Position numbers and translations under genes: made by a program | Shown: in pieces, positions 10,746 through 22,679 of the stretch | Layout: each line of letters opens with the position of its first letter | Numbering within the stretch: position 1 is the first letter of the stretch | Notes under the pieces: generated by a model | Databases searched by the model: none | The model's input: only the letters and a program-made list of their open reading frames with translations | Told to the model about the DNA's origin: nothing | Source: Hanleya hanleyi | Taxonomy: Eukaryota > Mollusca > Polyplacophora > Lepidopleurida > Hanleyidae | Direction: 5' to 3' | Length of the DNA: 64,000 nt | Assembly (NCBI GenBank): GCA_036873755.1 | Contig: JAVTVY010019528.1 | Span: 1-64,000 of the forward strand

Positions 10746-11880
10746 GCCGTTTCAATATCATGCGTTTTACAACTCCATGGTGTTCAAATGAACAGGCGCG
10801 ACCGAAGCGTGACTGAGATACAAACTCTGAAAACGACTTGGAAATTCATTTGGAAAAAGAATAATGGTCAATCACTAGGATTTTATGCAGAAAACATCAT
10901 CATATCTTGCTGACATCACTGAAAACTGTTGACCGCTTCTCTCTTGTAGGAAACCATCTTGTGTTTCTATTTTTATTTCATACACATTTGGAATTGATGC
11001 GAACTGTCATACGAAATAGGTCTTTCGATTATTTACGTGGAAATTCTTTTGTGAACTACGGACTCTGGCTATTAGATTTAAAACGTTCAGACGTAACGCA
11101 TACAAATCAGCTAAACAAGTACTGTGAATCTTCAATTCGTAAGAAGTTCTAGCTGATCTGCAGAGTACATTCGTCATAGTCCCAGCAGACAAACCCAAAA
11201 GTAATGTAATGTTCATGATTGAATATTACTATTACCAAGTGCTGATCAAGAAATTGCGTATTAACAGAACATCAACAAATGTCTACTTACTCTAAAACTA
11301 CATTTACTCCAGAATATTTATATAGCAATCGCAAAACATTTCTCAAAGAAAAATTTCTTTCCCTTCCAACCAGTCATAACGATATATCGAAACTGAACTG
11401 AACACTCAAAATGCATAAAAACACCATTCAAAGCTAGATTCATAGCTGGTACAAGCCGCACTACCAAGTTTATTTCTCCTTATTGATGAGGGCGCCTCAA
11501 TAATTATTGTTAGACATTATTGCAGAATTTTGTAAAGTAGGACTATACCGACAAGCGCCTTCAGTCAAATTTTCTAAAATTTGACGAAACATATCGCACG
11601 CTGATAGCAAAATACGATCGTAGCATGCAAGATTTTTGTCATTACGTGTCGTACAAAATGTCTAACTTCGCAAAATCCAGGGCTAGATCATATGAAGCTC
11701 ATGCACTTCAAGATCCTCACGTTGTTCAAATGAGCATCCACAATCAAAGCGAGGCCGAGACACCAGTCTAAATAGCGAATAGTGATAAGAAATACGGGTT
11801 TGATATTGGAACATGATGTCTTGTCTGCATCATTGAAAACTTTTCTCTTGTGACCTATGTATAGGTCTATGTGTACCATG
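10746..11880 (+). pseudogene. Further RT retroelement fragments, internally deleted
   Basis: 11,160-11,285 reads FVIVPADKPKSNVMFMIEYY and the following YYQVLIKKLRI segment. 11,410-11,490 reads FKARFIAGTSRTTKFIS. Almost directly after, 11,530-11,780 reads the C-terminal tail DETYRTLIAKYDRSMQDF. The palm domain between the last two is deleted. This block is present only in copy 1 of the duplication. Confidence 0.65.
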
Positions 11881-12033
11881 ATTGTTTATCTTGTCATACA
11901 TTGTTATACGAATAAGGTATGTGTATTATTGACGTTGAAATTCTTCATTGGACCACAGTTGAATATTGAATGGCGGACAAGATGTGGACAAACAGGACAT
12001 AATATTTGGGCTATCAACCGGAAGACTACACTG

Positions 12034-13060
12034 TGAAGTCATGTGGCTCTGTCAGTATGTCGGCACCTCTTCCCACTTCCCTTATATGTGTTGTAATGTT
12101 TACCTGTATATGGCGAGATTCTGCTGGTGGACGTTTCGTCCTCGTACCCTGTACAGACCTTTTGGTCTTTGATATATGTTGGCATTGTGGAAAGTTGATG
12201 CTGGGTCGACATCGGGCCTTAAACACTAGTCTTTTGTGCTAAATGTAGTCATTTTCATCTTACGATACAGCTCATCAATCCCCAGTGTACGAGTTGTCAC
12301 AGCGACACAGCTACCCAATTACCAATATACGAGTTGTCAGAGCATTTCCATCACAGCTTTCTAGATTTGTATCTAATACCGCTTATGCCGGTGCTAGGGA
12401 CCGTGTGGTCATGTCATCCAAGTTGCCACATGAACAAGTACAATAAAAGCTTACCTGAGATACAACACATATCGCGAATCGTTAGATTCTTGGTATGTGC
12501 TTAAAAATAGGTTAACTGGAAGACTATACTGTGAAGTCATGTGGCTCTGTCAGTATGTCAGCACCTCTTCCCACTTCCCTTATATGTGTTGTGATTTTTA
12601 CCTGTATATGGCGAGATTCTGCTGGTGGACGTTTCGTCTCTGAGGTCCGCCCCCCGTACAGACTTTTTGGTCTTTGATATATGTTGGCATTGTGAGAAGT
12701 TGATGCTGGGTCGTCATCGGGCCTTACAGACTAGTGTTTTGTGTTAAATGCCGTCATTTTCATCTGATGACGATACAGCTCACCAATCCACAGTGTTTGA
12801 GTTGTCACAGCGATACAGCTACCCAATTACCAATATACGAGTTGTCAGAGCATTTCCATCATAGCCATCTAGATTTGTATCTAATACCGCTTATGCCGGT
12901 GCTAGGGGCCGTGTGGTCATGTCATCCAAGTTGCCACATGAACAGGTACAACAAAAGCGCAACTGAGATACAACACATATCACGAATCGTTAGATTCTTG
13001 GTATGTGCTTTAAAATAGGTTAACCGGAAGACTATACTGTGAAGTCCTGTGGCTCTGTCA
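12034..13060 (+). repeat. Tandem pair of roughly 505-bp retroelement-tail repeats
   Basis: Two head-to-tail units (about 12,034-12,535 and 12,536-13,045), plus the start of a third, open with GAAGTCATGTGGCTCTGTCAG. Each ends in a segment homologous to the RT-element tail (GGTGCTAGGGGCCGT ... CTGAGATACAACACATATC). Copy 2 of the duplication has a single unit (45,994-46,494). The TCATGT at 12,537-12,542 corresponds to the Polinton target site in copy 2 and is uninterrupted here. Confidence 0.7.
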
Positions 13061-13396
13061 GTATGTCGGCACCTCTTCCCACTTCCATCATGTGTTGTAA
13101 TCAACGCGTTTCGGCCGGTCACCCATACAATCTGGACACGTAATTCGAAACTGTGGCGTTCACAGTGTTCTGGATGGTTGGGTAACCGCGGTTGATGGTG
13201 CTGGGTCTCTCTCGGCATGTGGGGCAGAGTTGACTTCTTGGAGGGAGGTTATGGTGTCCCATGTCCGGGACAATTACAGTGACCGTTGTGGTAGATACTG
13301 CCCCTCCAGCTCACATTCGTGAGTTTTGTTTGCCTGCTTCAATGGTTGCCATCTACCCAACCCGGTTAAATAGTGCATTTCAAATCATTCTGGGGA

Positions 13397-13507
13397 GGTA
13401 CGGCGCATCACGTTGAGCACACCGGTTCTCGTCAGATCACCGAAGTTAAGGAACGTTGAACCTGGTCAATACTTGGATGGGTGACTGAGTGCTGTTCTGG
13501 CTCGGCA
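13397..13507 (+). pseudogene. 5S rRNA-derived sequence (copy 1)
   Basis: About 100 bases align with metazoan 5S rRNA: ATCACGTTGAGCACACCGG, then TCTCGTCAGATCACCGAAGTTAAG, then ACTTGGATGGGTGAC. The internal promoter boxes A and C are recognisable. About 15 bases after GGGTGAC are missing and the 3' end is diverged, so it is a pseudogene or the head of a 5S-type SINE. A second copy is at 46,853-46,964 through the segmental duplication. Confidence 0.8.
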
Positions 13508-14254
13508 CTATCGTGATATGACTACAAAATAGTTGAAGAACTCGAGGCCTTTTAGATAGGTTAAAGATGTGATTTGAATTTCAGCAATGTGTAATAAACT
13601 TGGGCTTTCGTGACAGGGTCGACAAGAGCTGGGTAGTAATGACTACTTCTCTGGTCTGAGGTTGGGTTTTAGAAGTGTACAGACGATGACATATGATGTT
13701 TGGTACAGGTTTAATATGGCGAGAACATTTAGGTAGAGCTCGTTTTCCTTTATGAGACACAAGCTCCAATCACAGGTTTCATGCATGAACGAGAAGAGCA
13801 TCCATAAAGACTTGTACACCCTCCACATCGAAATAATTCTTACGCATACAGTGAGTGAAGGAGAAAAACCTTTGGAGCAGTCAATTCCAAACGGTAACAT
13901 TTAAAAGAAAACGCGGCCAAATAGCCTGAAAAATGTACACTGTTTCATGCTCTTCCCTGTAAGCTGAATTTTCCTGAAATTCTAGCAATTGAAGTCTTAT
14001 AACCCGAAAGGGAGAAATTTCTTGGCTGGTTGAGCTCTCGTCAATTCTTTTTTCTTTATTCGGGATTGTTTCAAGGGCCCTTCCTTGTCTCCGAGTTTCC
14101 TCTAATATCACATCTCCCTAGCTCTTTCAAAGGCCGTTCTCTCAGGCTGCTGTCTAATCGTCAAACTGTTTTGCAGTTCATCATCTATATCCAATTATTA
14201 CTAGGACGACACTTTCGTGGTCAAGCACAACTAATTGTGCTGGCTGAGCCAGTC

Positions 14255-14341
14255 CATTGCGAGGGTCGAACCCGTGCCCTCAGAGTTTGGCACCAAATCT
14301 CCGGAAAATACAAGCTCTCTAACCACTAGCCCACCTCAGCC
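14255..14341 (-). repeat. tRNA-derived SINE head (copy 1)
   Basis: Read on the minus strand, it has a box A-like GGGCTAGTGGTTAGAGAGC and, about 50 nt later, a box B GGGTTCGACCC. This is the split RNA polymerase III promoter of a tRNA. The acceptor stem does not close cleanly, so it is a tRNA-derived SINE rather than a working tRNA gene. It is repeated at 47,714-47,797. Confidence 0.7.
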
Positions 14342-14399
14342 TTCACAAAAGAGGAGGTTCGGAGAATAAATTACGTACATTTACCCCTCTGATAGTCAT

Positions 14400-16690
14400 C
14401 CTTGGAAAAAAAAAAATAAAGAAGTCGAATAATGGAGCATGATGATTAATTATAATTTTATCAGTCATACACCGGAAGCAGGATGCTTTTAACCATGTGA
14501 GACAATGACAATAGTTGCTGACTGACTTCACATTGATCTTGGCTCGTTTTGTCGGAATTCTCGGCAAAGCTGGTCTTGTATGTCCTCCACACGCGATTTG
14601 TCGATCACGACATCTTTGCTCCTTTAGCTCGACTTTTAACTGCGATATCGATGGACAAATAACTCTTGGCTTTGCAGGCTCTCTCGGACATTTTCAGTCT
14701 CAAGCGCTCCGAGCCCTCGTAAGATGAGCTGGAGGAAGGTTTTGACCACACTCTTAAGCATATTCCCAAACATGAGGCCCATTCAATACGCATGCCGGAA
14801 AAGAAGGGAATGGAATGACACCCGTGGCTTGTTTGGTCTATAAGTCTACGGAGCCACTGGTAAGAAATCCTCTGGCTCAGTGTACATAGTTGGGAGATAG
14901 AGCCTGTCAAAAATGAAGCGTGATCGCTTTTCCGAGTACAAATGCGACTGACCGTGCGTGTCACCACTTATGTCGAGGGTGATAGAGGACAAAGCTTTTG
15001 AATGATTTGATCTCCATTTTAGCCTCTCACTGTAGAGGCGCATAGCAATGGGACACTAATGTACGTGCGCATACACCGACTGCTGCAACGTGTTGCTAAA
15101 GCGGAAGCTCTTGTTAACTTACCCAACAGCTTCAGCTGGCACTGTTGGTTGTATTTGACAGGGATGATGATCACGGCACGGTTGAGGGCGTCTTGTGTTG
15201 CGCAACAAACATCATGTTCCAGTGGAATGCCTGTACTATTGCACAGTTGACCGTTCTGTGCGTCGAGTGTCTGCAGTGTTTTTTGTGATCATAAGGCAAA
15301 TGGATTAGAGGGTTTGGATGAGGAGCAGTTCCATCAGGGGCAAGTGTTTTATGCTCCATCATAGACCCAGCAGTCATGTCGCCGTGAAACAAGCTTTCCT
15401 GCAACACCTCTTTCTTGTATTCTTGAGGGACTGGCCTTTTCACCAGGGTACGGAAATGTGTTTTATACCAGTAGAGCTTGGTCTTCTGTCCCAGCGGAAG
15501 GGACATTTTGACTTTTAAGGTGCTATGCGCAGACAAAGAGAGGCCACGAGCCACAATCTATCCCACACACAATGCTGTGGACCAGGTCTGGTTAGGAAGT
15601 CCGATATCCGAAGGTTCGTCTTGTGCTTCTGTAGTCGACCAAAATGATGCTCGGCATCTATGTCCCGGCATTATCCTTCCTGCATTTATACAGTTTGGAT
15701 CTTCTTGGTAGAGATCTGGAACCACAGCCGCAGAAATACTCGTGCTGTGCTGTCAATGCATCTTCGAAGCCTTCGGCCATAAACTGGGTGTGCACGGATA
15801 CATTTGTCTTGTCAAGTAGAAGAGTCATTTGAGGCAGAGATTGAAAGTAATGTTACTGTCAAATTTTATATTTAGTTCTATGTTTTTTTCGTGTCTCTTA
15901 TCCACACCTCTTACGAGTCCTCGTTAATTTAGGGCTAGTCTCTCCCTAACCAGTGGAACATACTATGTCTATATGGTCGCCAGTATAATGAATAGTGTTC
16001 ATTCGCATCATTTTATTGTCTCAAACTCTGGTCTGGAAGATCAAGTCATAAAGTCTAGAGTCATAGCCGAGGGTATTAATGAGTATGTCAACCACAGCAA
16101 ATCGCTTTGCACTGAGCTCAAGTGTTGTAACAGTCGATCCGTGGCAAGTGTTGTGTACAGTCCTTGTGTATTCATGTTGAGAGATGAGTAAGAACTCACT
16201 CGCCGTGCTGGAAGGCATTGAGGCAGGATCCCGAACACTGTACCCTGTGACCCTTCCCGACTTCTGAGCTATTTTAGAACAGATTGTCTGAACCAGTTCA
16301 AGTGGTTATTTGCCACTGGGAAAGTTCTATGGAATTCACCCACTGTAAACTCTGATCCCACTCTACACCCCTGACCTTCTCAGCCACCACCACAATTCCC
16401 CTATCCATTTCCCATTTATATACTACTTCGGTAATTCTGATATAACACAGAACATATATAGAATAAATTCTAAGAAAGATACAATTGATTATGTATTTAT
16501 TTAAAAATAAAAAAGAATGCAAGCAATCACAAACAAATGAAGTGTAGTGTTGGGAAAGGTGAAAGTCAAAGATAGCACTTAAGTTCTCTAAATCCTGGAT
16601 GCAAGAAGATGTTGATTACATTTCCATTTGCAAGCAACATTCTTTTGTCTCTGTTTAGCTTATTCCTGAGCTGTTTCTGCTTTTCAGTGT
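14400..16690. other. Anonymous duplicated DNA with decayed coding-like frames
   Basis: Minus-strand frames at 14,605-14,967, 15,171-15,554 and 15,650-15,840 give up to 127 codons with fairly protein-like composition but no family I recognise. Their copies at 48,011-50,000 are near-identical, which is uninformative because the duplication is recent. This may be a decayed transposon ORF or spurious. Confidence 0.35.
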
Positions 16691-16698
16691 TTAGACTA

Positions 16699-16935
16699 GA
16701 AGTGAGTGAGTGAATAGAATTTAATGTCGCTTTCAACAATATTTCAGCTATATCACGACGAAGCAACTAAGCACCACCCAGCCCAGTTGTGTTCCTGCTG
16801 TTTCAAAGAAGAAATCTTTGAAGCAGCATGGAACAGACACCCTCCATCCACCCTATAAAACACTGAGGACAGCGCACAAGACACAGACAGGACGCTTACA
16901 TGGTGCAATAAAGACAAGTCACATTATCACATTAG
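16699..16935 (-). repeat. Mollusc-style short interspersed repeat, unit 1
   Basis: The unit opens with GTGAGTGAGTGAATAGAAT and continues TCGCTTTCAACAATATTTCAG, then CTATATCACGACG. Related repeats starting GTGAGTGAGTTTAGTTTTAC are very common in abalone and limpet genomes, as I recall them. Other units here are at 17,490-17,690, 17,692-17,930 and 50,104-50,320. Repeated frames reading 'RDIAEILLKATLNSIHSLT' are translations of this repeat, not genes. Confidence 0.65.
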
Positions 16936-17489
16936 ACTAGAACATGCTTCTGTCCACATTTACTTAACTTTATAATTGTCAGTGATATCAATGACCAATG
17001 AAAGCTCGTGTGAAACACGGGAGAAGAGCATTTCCCCGAATACATGTGTAACACATAAATTGGTACTCACAGGGTATAGATCTCCCTAAAATGAGCACAT
17101 CCTCTATTATGTGTGGCAATTTTTTTAAGAATGGGACAGAGGGTGGGGTAAATACCTGTGGAAGACGAGAAATCGGGAATCATCCCTGGTAGTAGCGACT
17201 CTGAGAAGAGATTTCTTTACTAATGGGCGAAACCCAGTGTGAGGCAGTATAAAACTTAATTTTGTGTTTCACGGACCCGCCAACATTGAAAAATTGAATA
17301 TCAGAATAAAAATAAAATTTCAAATTGCCCCTTTTATTTCTCTATGAAAGTTGGAACATTAAGATTTCAACCTTTTTTTTCATTCCTGATTGTATGAAAT
17401 AAACTGTTGTATTCTATCTGAAACAATGCTGGCAAATAAAAATGACAGACAACTGGAAGTCAGCGAACTGTTGTTGTTGTACAATGCTA

Positions 17490-17930
17490 CTAATAGTGAG
17501 TGGATAGAATTTAACGTCGCTTTCAACCATATTTCAGCTATATCGCGACGAACCAACTAAGCACTACCCAGCCAAGTGAAGTTGCATTCCTGTTACTTCA
17601 AAGATGACATCTTTGAAGCAGCATGGAAACAGATAACCTCCATCCATCCTATAAAACACTGAGGATAGCACACAAGACACAGACATGTTGCTTACAGTGA
17701 GTGAGTGAATAGAATTTAACGTAGCTTTCAACAAAATTTCAGCTATATCACAACGAACCAACTAAGCATCACTCAGCCCAGTTGTGTTCCTGCTATTTCA
17801 ACGAAGAAATCTTTGAAGCAGCATGGAACCAGACACCCTCCATCCACCCTATAAAACACTGAGGACAGCGCACAAGACACAGACAGGTCGCTTACATGGT
17901 GCAATAAAGACAAGTGATATTACAGTGCTA
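17490..17930 (-). repeat. Two tandem units of the GTGAGTGAGT short repeat
   Basis: Units at about 17,490-17,690 and 17,692-17,930 share both the GTGAGTGA... head and the tail 'CTTTGAAGCAGCATGGAA...CACTGAGGACAGC' with the unit at 16,699-16,935. They lie inside the 3.67-kb insertion. Confidence 0.65.
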
Positions 17931-20590
17931 AACATCACATTATGAAAGTTCTGTTCTTCTCAGCAAAATGCATTGAAGCAATGCTGCTAATAGTACTTAG
18001 GCAACAACGACATTCAGCATAAATCAGGAACCTTCACTGGCTGTGTGATCTATCACTGTGTCATGGTACCCATATTCTGACAGTGACATGGTATGTCAGA
18101 GCTTGGAAATGGTGGGTGTTTCACCAGTTCAGCCGATATGTCATATTTAGATTTACTGTTGAAGCAGGAGGCTGTTGCAACAAACACGAATAACCACAAT
18201 GTTGATGATAAGAATGTTCGATTTTAAATGTTTGTTGACAGCTAAAAGTATGTGACTTAACATACAGTGTTTGACATATTCATGCACTCCGGGTCCATCA
18301 TCAGTTGCATATGTGGTATTAATTTACAAAGCCAAGAGATATTTCATAACAGTTATATCATAATATAAAGTATATAGAATAAAAAAAGGTTTAGTCAACT
18401 GGGATAGGCTTCTATTCAGTCACCAACTGCACAATTTGGAGAGCCTGTCTTAACTTCTTTAAAAATTACTGCTAATGTTACATTTAACCTTAACAAAACA
18501 GGTGAAGTCATTTTCATAAGGTTTCTGATCCATCACTATCTGCATATGTGGTATGACCAGAAAGATGAACAGACTAGAGACACAGATGACCTGGACAATT
18601 CAGTTCCATTTGAGGCATCATTCCATATTATCTTCAAAGTCTAAATATTGTCAAAATGCACCAGAACCATTTTACTTAATTATATATAAAAATTTCCCAG
18701 GTGAGATGTGCCATATAGCAGGAATGTAGAAGTTCCACTTCAAAAATCTTTCCAATTTTTCCGTCTAAAAAAATAGTTAACAGTTGTATAACTATGCTGT
18801 CAAAATGCAATGGTACATGTATGTGCCATTTCATCTCTCAAGTTTCAAGCAAATTTTGGGGATCTTCACATGAACAAAAAACAAATGAGCATTAATGAAG
18901 TGATAATTTGTGATTTTACTCATTGAAAATTGGCCAGAGTGCTTCTCCAGACATCTGGAAGCCAAGGGCTTCAAAGTCACTGGAGACTAAACAAGTGTTA
19001 TTGGGATAACCATACCACTGTTCAAACAGGATCAGATTATTATTATCAGTATTGGAGAGAGAAGTAGCAGTGATTCTGTTTACTTTGTTGACACAAGCAC
19101 TAGTCCCCTTATGTTAAGTGCATTATGCAATAATTCACCCACTTCAGATTAATCACTTGAACGCACAACATACACACAGGCATACATACACTATGTAGGC
19201 CTAGCTGATAGTGTAGGCCTGCAATTTAAAGGAGAATATCAGTGTTACAGTATGTCAATTTTACCAAAATGTCATGATTTCAAGCTGTCTTAAATCCTTG
19301 CAATTCTTCATACAGTATCACACCAGACTGATGGCAGATTATTTTTTCTGACCGCATTTTAGCATTTTTGTGTGTAAGCAGGGTCTGATTTAACCTAGAC
19401 TTATTCATATTCAGCTGTAAAAAACCCTGCCACATATATGCCAGTGCTAGCAGCACCAATGTCCTTTCAATCCATTTTTAAACTATAATGTTAATTAAAT
19501 TATGAATTGTAAAAAAGAATGCATTATGAAATATAAATAAAGCATTATGTTGATGGGTCACGAAATCCATATGGGAGGTCAATTCTTTAAAATCCTTTGT
19601 CTGTCTAACAAGATCACAATAATAAACTTCATGAAGAGCCAATAAATTGTGCTACCCAATGATGAACAAATATCACAAAGCTACATGATGAAGCAAAATC
19701 CTCAGATCTGGCCTGAGAATTTCATGTATTAAAAAAAATGGCCATTTGGTTTACAAGGGATGTGAATCATAACTTTGGGAATGTTATATTCATGTTAGGC
19801 AAATTAGAATTACTTTTTTCTGATTCAAAGAAGTAAATTTCCATTTTTGTGAAAAAAATCTTATTTTGAGATGCAAAAACGTGCCTCCATGTTTTCGCCA
19901 ACACCACCAGAATCTTGTCAGTCCTTTGCCTGTCTTGCAAGATCATTATACCCAAATTTCATAGAAATCAAACAAGTTGTTTAGAAGATATCATGTTACA
20001 CATGTTTACCTGAATTCAAGTCTATAGCGCCACCTAGTGATGACCAAATACCACGAAAAGCAAGCAGGTGAAATCTAAAGCCCTAGGGAGAAGGCACATA
20101 AGAGTTCAATGAAAAAAAATTAATTATGATAATGGTTAAGAAGGTTTTGATGTTAAGTCAGATAATTGAGATTTTTCATTTGAATGGCAATTTGGTTCCC
20201 ACCGAAAGGGAATTACCATGTCAGCAATCCTATATTTATGCTTGGCAGCTTAGAAGAGAACAGTTTTTAAATATTTCTCCAAGCGAATTGGTAAATTTTC
20301 ATTTCACGAAAAACTTTTTTTTTGGAGACGCAAAAAACTTGCCTTAAAAGTTATGCCAGCTACAACAAAACCTTTTCAGCACATTGCCTATCCTTGAAGA
20401 CCATTGTAATAAAATTTCAAAGAAATCGGACAAGCTGTTCAGACGAAATCGTCACAGAAAGGTTCACCTATGCTCTGACTACAACAAGCGGCTATCAAAA
20501 CACAACCAGACAAATTTCCCAGGCCTAAGGAGATAGCACACAAAATCTGACCCGAAAATATTTAACGGTTTCAGAGATATTCACGTTTAA
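17931..20590. other. AT-rich interior of the 3.67-kb insertion
   Basis: No reading frame over 75 codons, no helicase or transposase motif and no tandem array. A CG-rich stretch (GGCGGCGGCGGATCCGGCGG, 20,598-20,617) lies just before the terminal hairpin. Confidence 0.45.
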
Positions 20591-20842
20591 AGTCGCGGCG
20601 GCGGCGGATCCGGCGGAGCCGTTTCTCATGAAAACATAAGAGCATCCACTTTGTGGAAATGCTCTAATCAGCATCAGATGCTCTCAATTATTCCTGTAAT
20701 TTCATTACGTACATACGTATTCCTTTGTTCCATAACTGAATATAACACATCACCACTGTCTGTTGGATTATTTGTATTCAGTTTGAAAAGTCCAAAAAGT
20801 GTTATTACATTATTTGTGAAAGTTGGCAGTGCCATTGGTTAC

Positions 20843-20943
20843 AATAAAATCGTAAAAAATTAAAATAAATATTTTCCCACACAGTTTGCAATGGTCTTCC
20901 ATTTGATGGAAACTTTACTTGAGGGGTTACGATCACTTTAAGA
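20843..20943. repeat. Remaining arm of a foldback element (copy 1)
   Basis: The segment from ATAAAATCGTAAAAAATT to GATCACTTTAA equals the outer part of the right arm of the 655-bp foldback at 50,588-51,243. The left arm and centre are missing here, apparently deleted between short TAATA-type matches. Confidence 0.65.
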
Positions 20944-22590
20944 GGAAGAACATACATTTTCTCCACTTGTTTTGTTGACCTCAAAGAGGCAGAGGATAAT
21001 GCCCCCAATTTCTCAAGCTACATGCATGAATTGCTCAATTAAAACTGACCGAGCAGACATCACTGGTTTCAGAGGATGATAAATTGTTGAATAAATAACA
21101 CAACTATTTTGACTCTCTTGTAAAGGTCAAGACAAATATCACAGAACAATACATTAAAAATATCTGTCTTTTTACACATTGTAATAATTCAAAACATGGA
21201 ACATGATAAATCGCCGAGTAGCTGATATAGATGGAATATTAAAGCAAACAAATCAAACTTTTTTTGGTGGCAGGACTGGAGCACAAATGGTAAAAACTTA
21301 TGACAAAGAACTCACAGTCAAAGATTGAAGCCTGATATGTTTAAACTCTCAAATATTGACTTGGGAATAATAAATCATAATGTTTAGATAGACGGTACTC
21401 ATACCCCCATTTTGGAAATTCACGTTTTTTTCCAATCAAGATTTGGGTATGGACCACACATGATATCATACAAAATGGATTACAAAAACAAGTCATGATA
21501 CTATATAACTCTGCTATTATTTACGTAACAAGTTCAGACAGATTGGACCAATGATAAAAGTGATCAGGTTGTTCAGAGTCACATACCCCGAACAAATAGC
21601 TGTAGGGGTTTATTTTGGCAGCAAAAAACCTCCCCAAAAAACAGCATCACTTTTGAACTCTGCATCCAACCTGGCTGATACCCCCATTGGCCATCATAAG
21701 TCACGGTATAGACGAAAATGTTCTTGCTGGTGGGTTGTACACATTTCTAAAATAAGGCCCTTTTTCAAGTTGACTTTCAGATTATATATCAAACTGTAGT
21801 TGTTCTACACTCGAGACAATGTCTCATGTGTACAACATGATTGCAACATATCTTATGTAATTAAATTTGTGTTTAAAATTTACACTTCTTTATTTATGTG
21901 GCATTATATCTACCGTTGAGCCAACAGTAGATACAGGAGGGGTGAGGTATACATCACTAATTTATACCTTGGGAACTAATTTTCCACTGGCATTGTGCTA
22001 TCTAAAATGGTGGAAAATAATGCTATTGTTGTATAACACTACAACAACAATGACAAATATTTTTGGTATCTAAAATGGTGGAAAATAATGCTATCCTTAT
22101 AGAACATTACAACAACAATGACGATTATTTGAACCCAAAGGACTGTGACATGAGGTAGTAACTGAAAAGGATGTCTGATCGTCTTTGCAACTGACCTTCC
22201 ATGCACCATTACTGTGCTTTCAAACATGGAAATCTGAAAATAATTTGTTCATAGTGAGAATGCTCGCATGTGCATACATATATTTGTTTATACCCGTTAT
22301 ATTATTGTTAAAAGTAAATAAATCTATTTAACATAAAAATCTCATATCTATTGGGTTATTACATCACAGACAAATTTGGTCATGGTGAATTACTCTTGTT
22401 ATCACCAAGAGACACGCTCACACCTCACATAAACAATCACTGTGCATACAGATTGATGATCAGAGATATACAGAACATAGAATATCTGAAACAATTAACA
22501 AATCCAATCTCACATCATACATTTACATACCAGACCAGAGCATTGTCTAAAAGTCTATAGTAAAACTTAAAGGTAACCCACACTGACACT
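20944..22590. other. Anonymous duplicated DNA (copy 1, 3' block)
   Basis: Matches 51,244-52,886. It includes a short direct repeat, CTAAAATGGTGGAAAATAATGC, at 21,999 and 22,071. Only small non-conserved reading frames are present. In copy 2 this block lies 1 kb downstream of the last ABCB10 exon, so the original locus was 3' flanking DNA of that gene. Confidence 0.5.
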
Positions 22591-22679
22591 GTTGTGGCCA
22601 CCGTGGGTGTCTCGCGTATCCACTGTTGAATTCTTCAGATTCATTTAGTTCCACGTTAGCTGGTAACTCATATTCTGTT

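Larger units (their letters stand above)
16999..20667. mobile_element. 3,669-bp insertion in copy 1, Helitron/Helentron-like end
   Basis: Copy 2 reads CAATGACCAA/TCAGCACC without interruption at 50,400/50,401, so this whole segment is an insertion in copy 1 (or a precise loss from copy 2). The right end carries a perfect 6-bp hairpin, GAGCAT...ATGCTC (20,640-20,664), ending CTAA directly before a T, as in Helitrons. An inverted AGAGCATTTCC lies 28 bases inside the left end. No helicase gene is seen. Inside are two short repeats (17,490-17,930) and anonymous AT-rich DNA. Confidence 0.5.
7287..22590. repeat. Segmental duplication, copy 1 (no Polinton)
   Basis: The copy starts at GTGGCCACC (7,287) and ends at ...CACTGTT (22,590), where the next base restarts GTGGCCACC. 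Colinear blocks pair as 7,287-10,411 with 22,591-25,790; 12,390-16,998 with 25,795-25,922 plus 45,994-50,400; and 20,668-22,590 with 50,401-52,886. Divergence is low by eye, so the event is fairly recent. No sequence is shared across the breakpoints beyond one or two bases, pointing to non-homologous joining. Confidence 0.85.
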
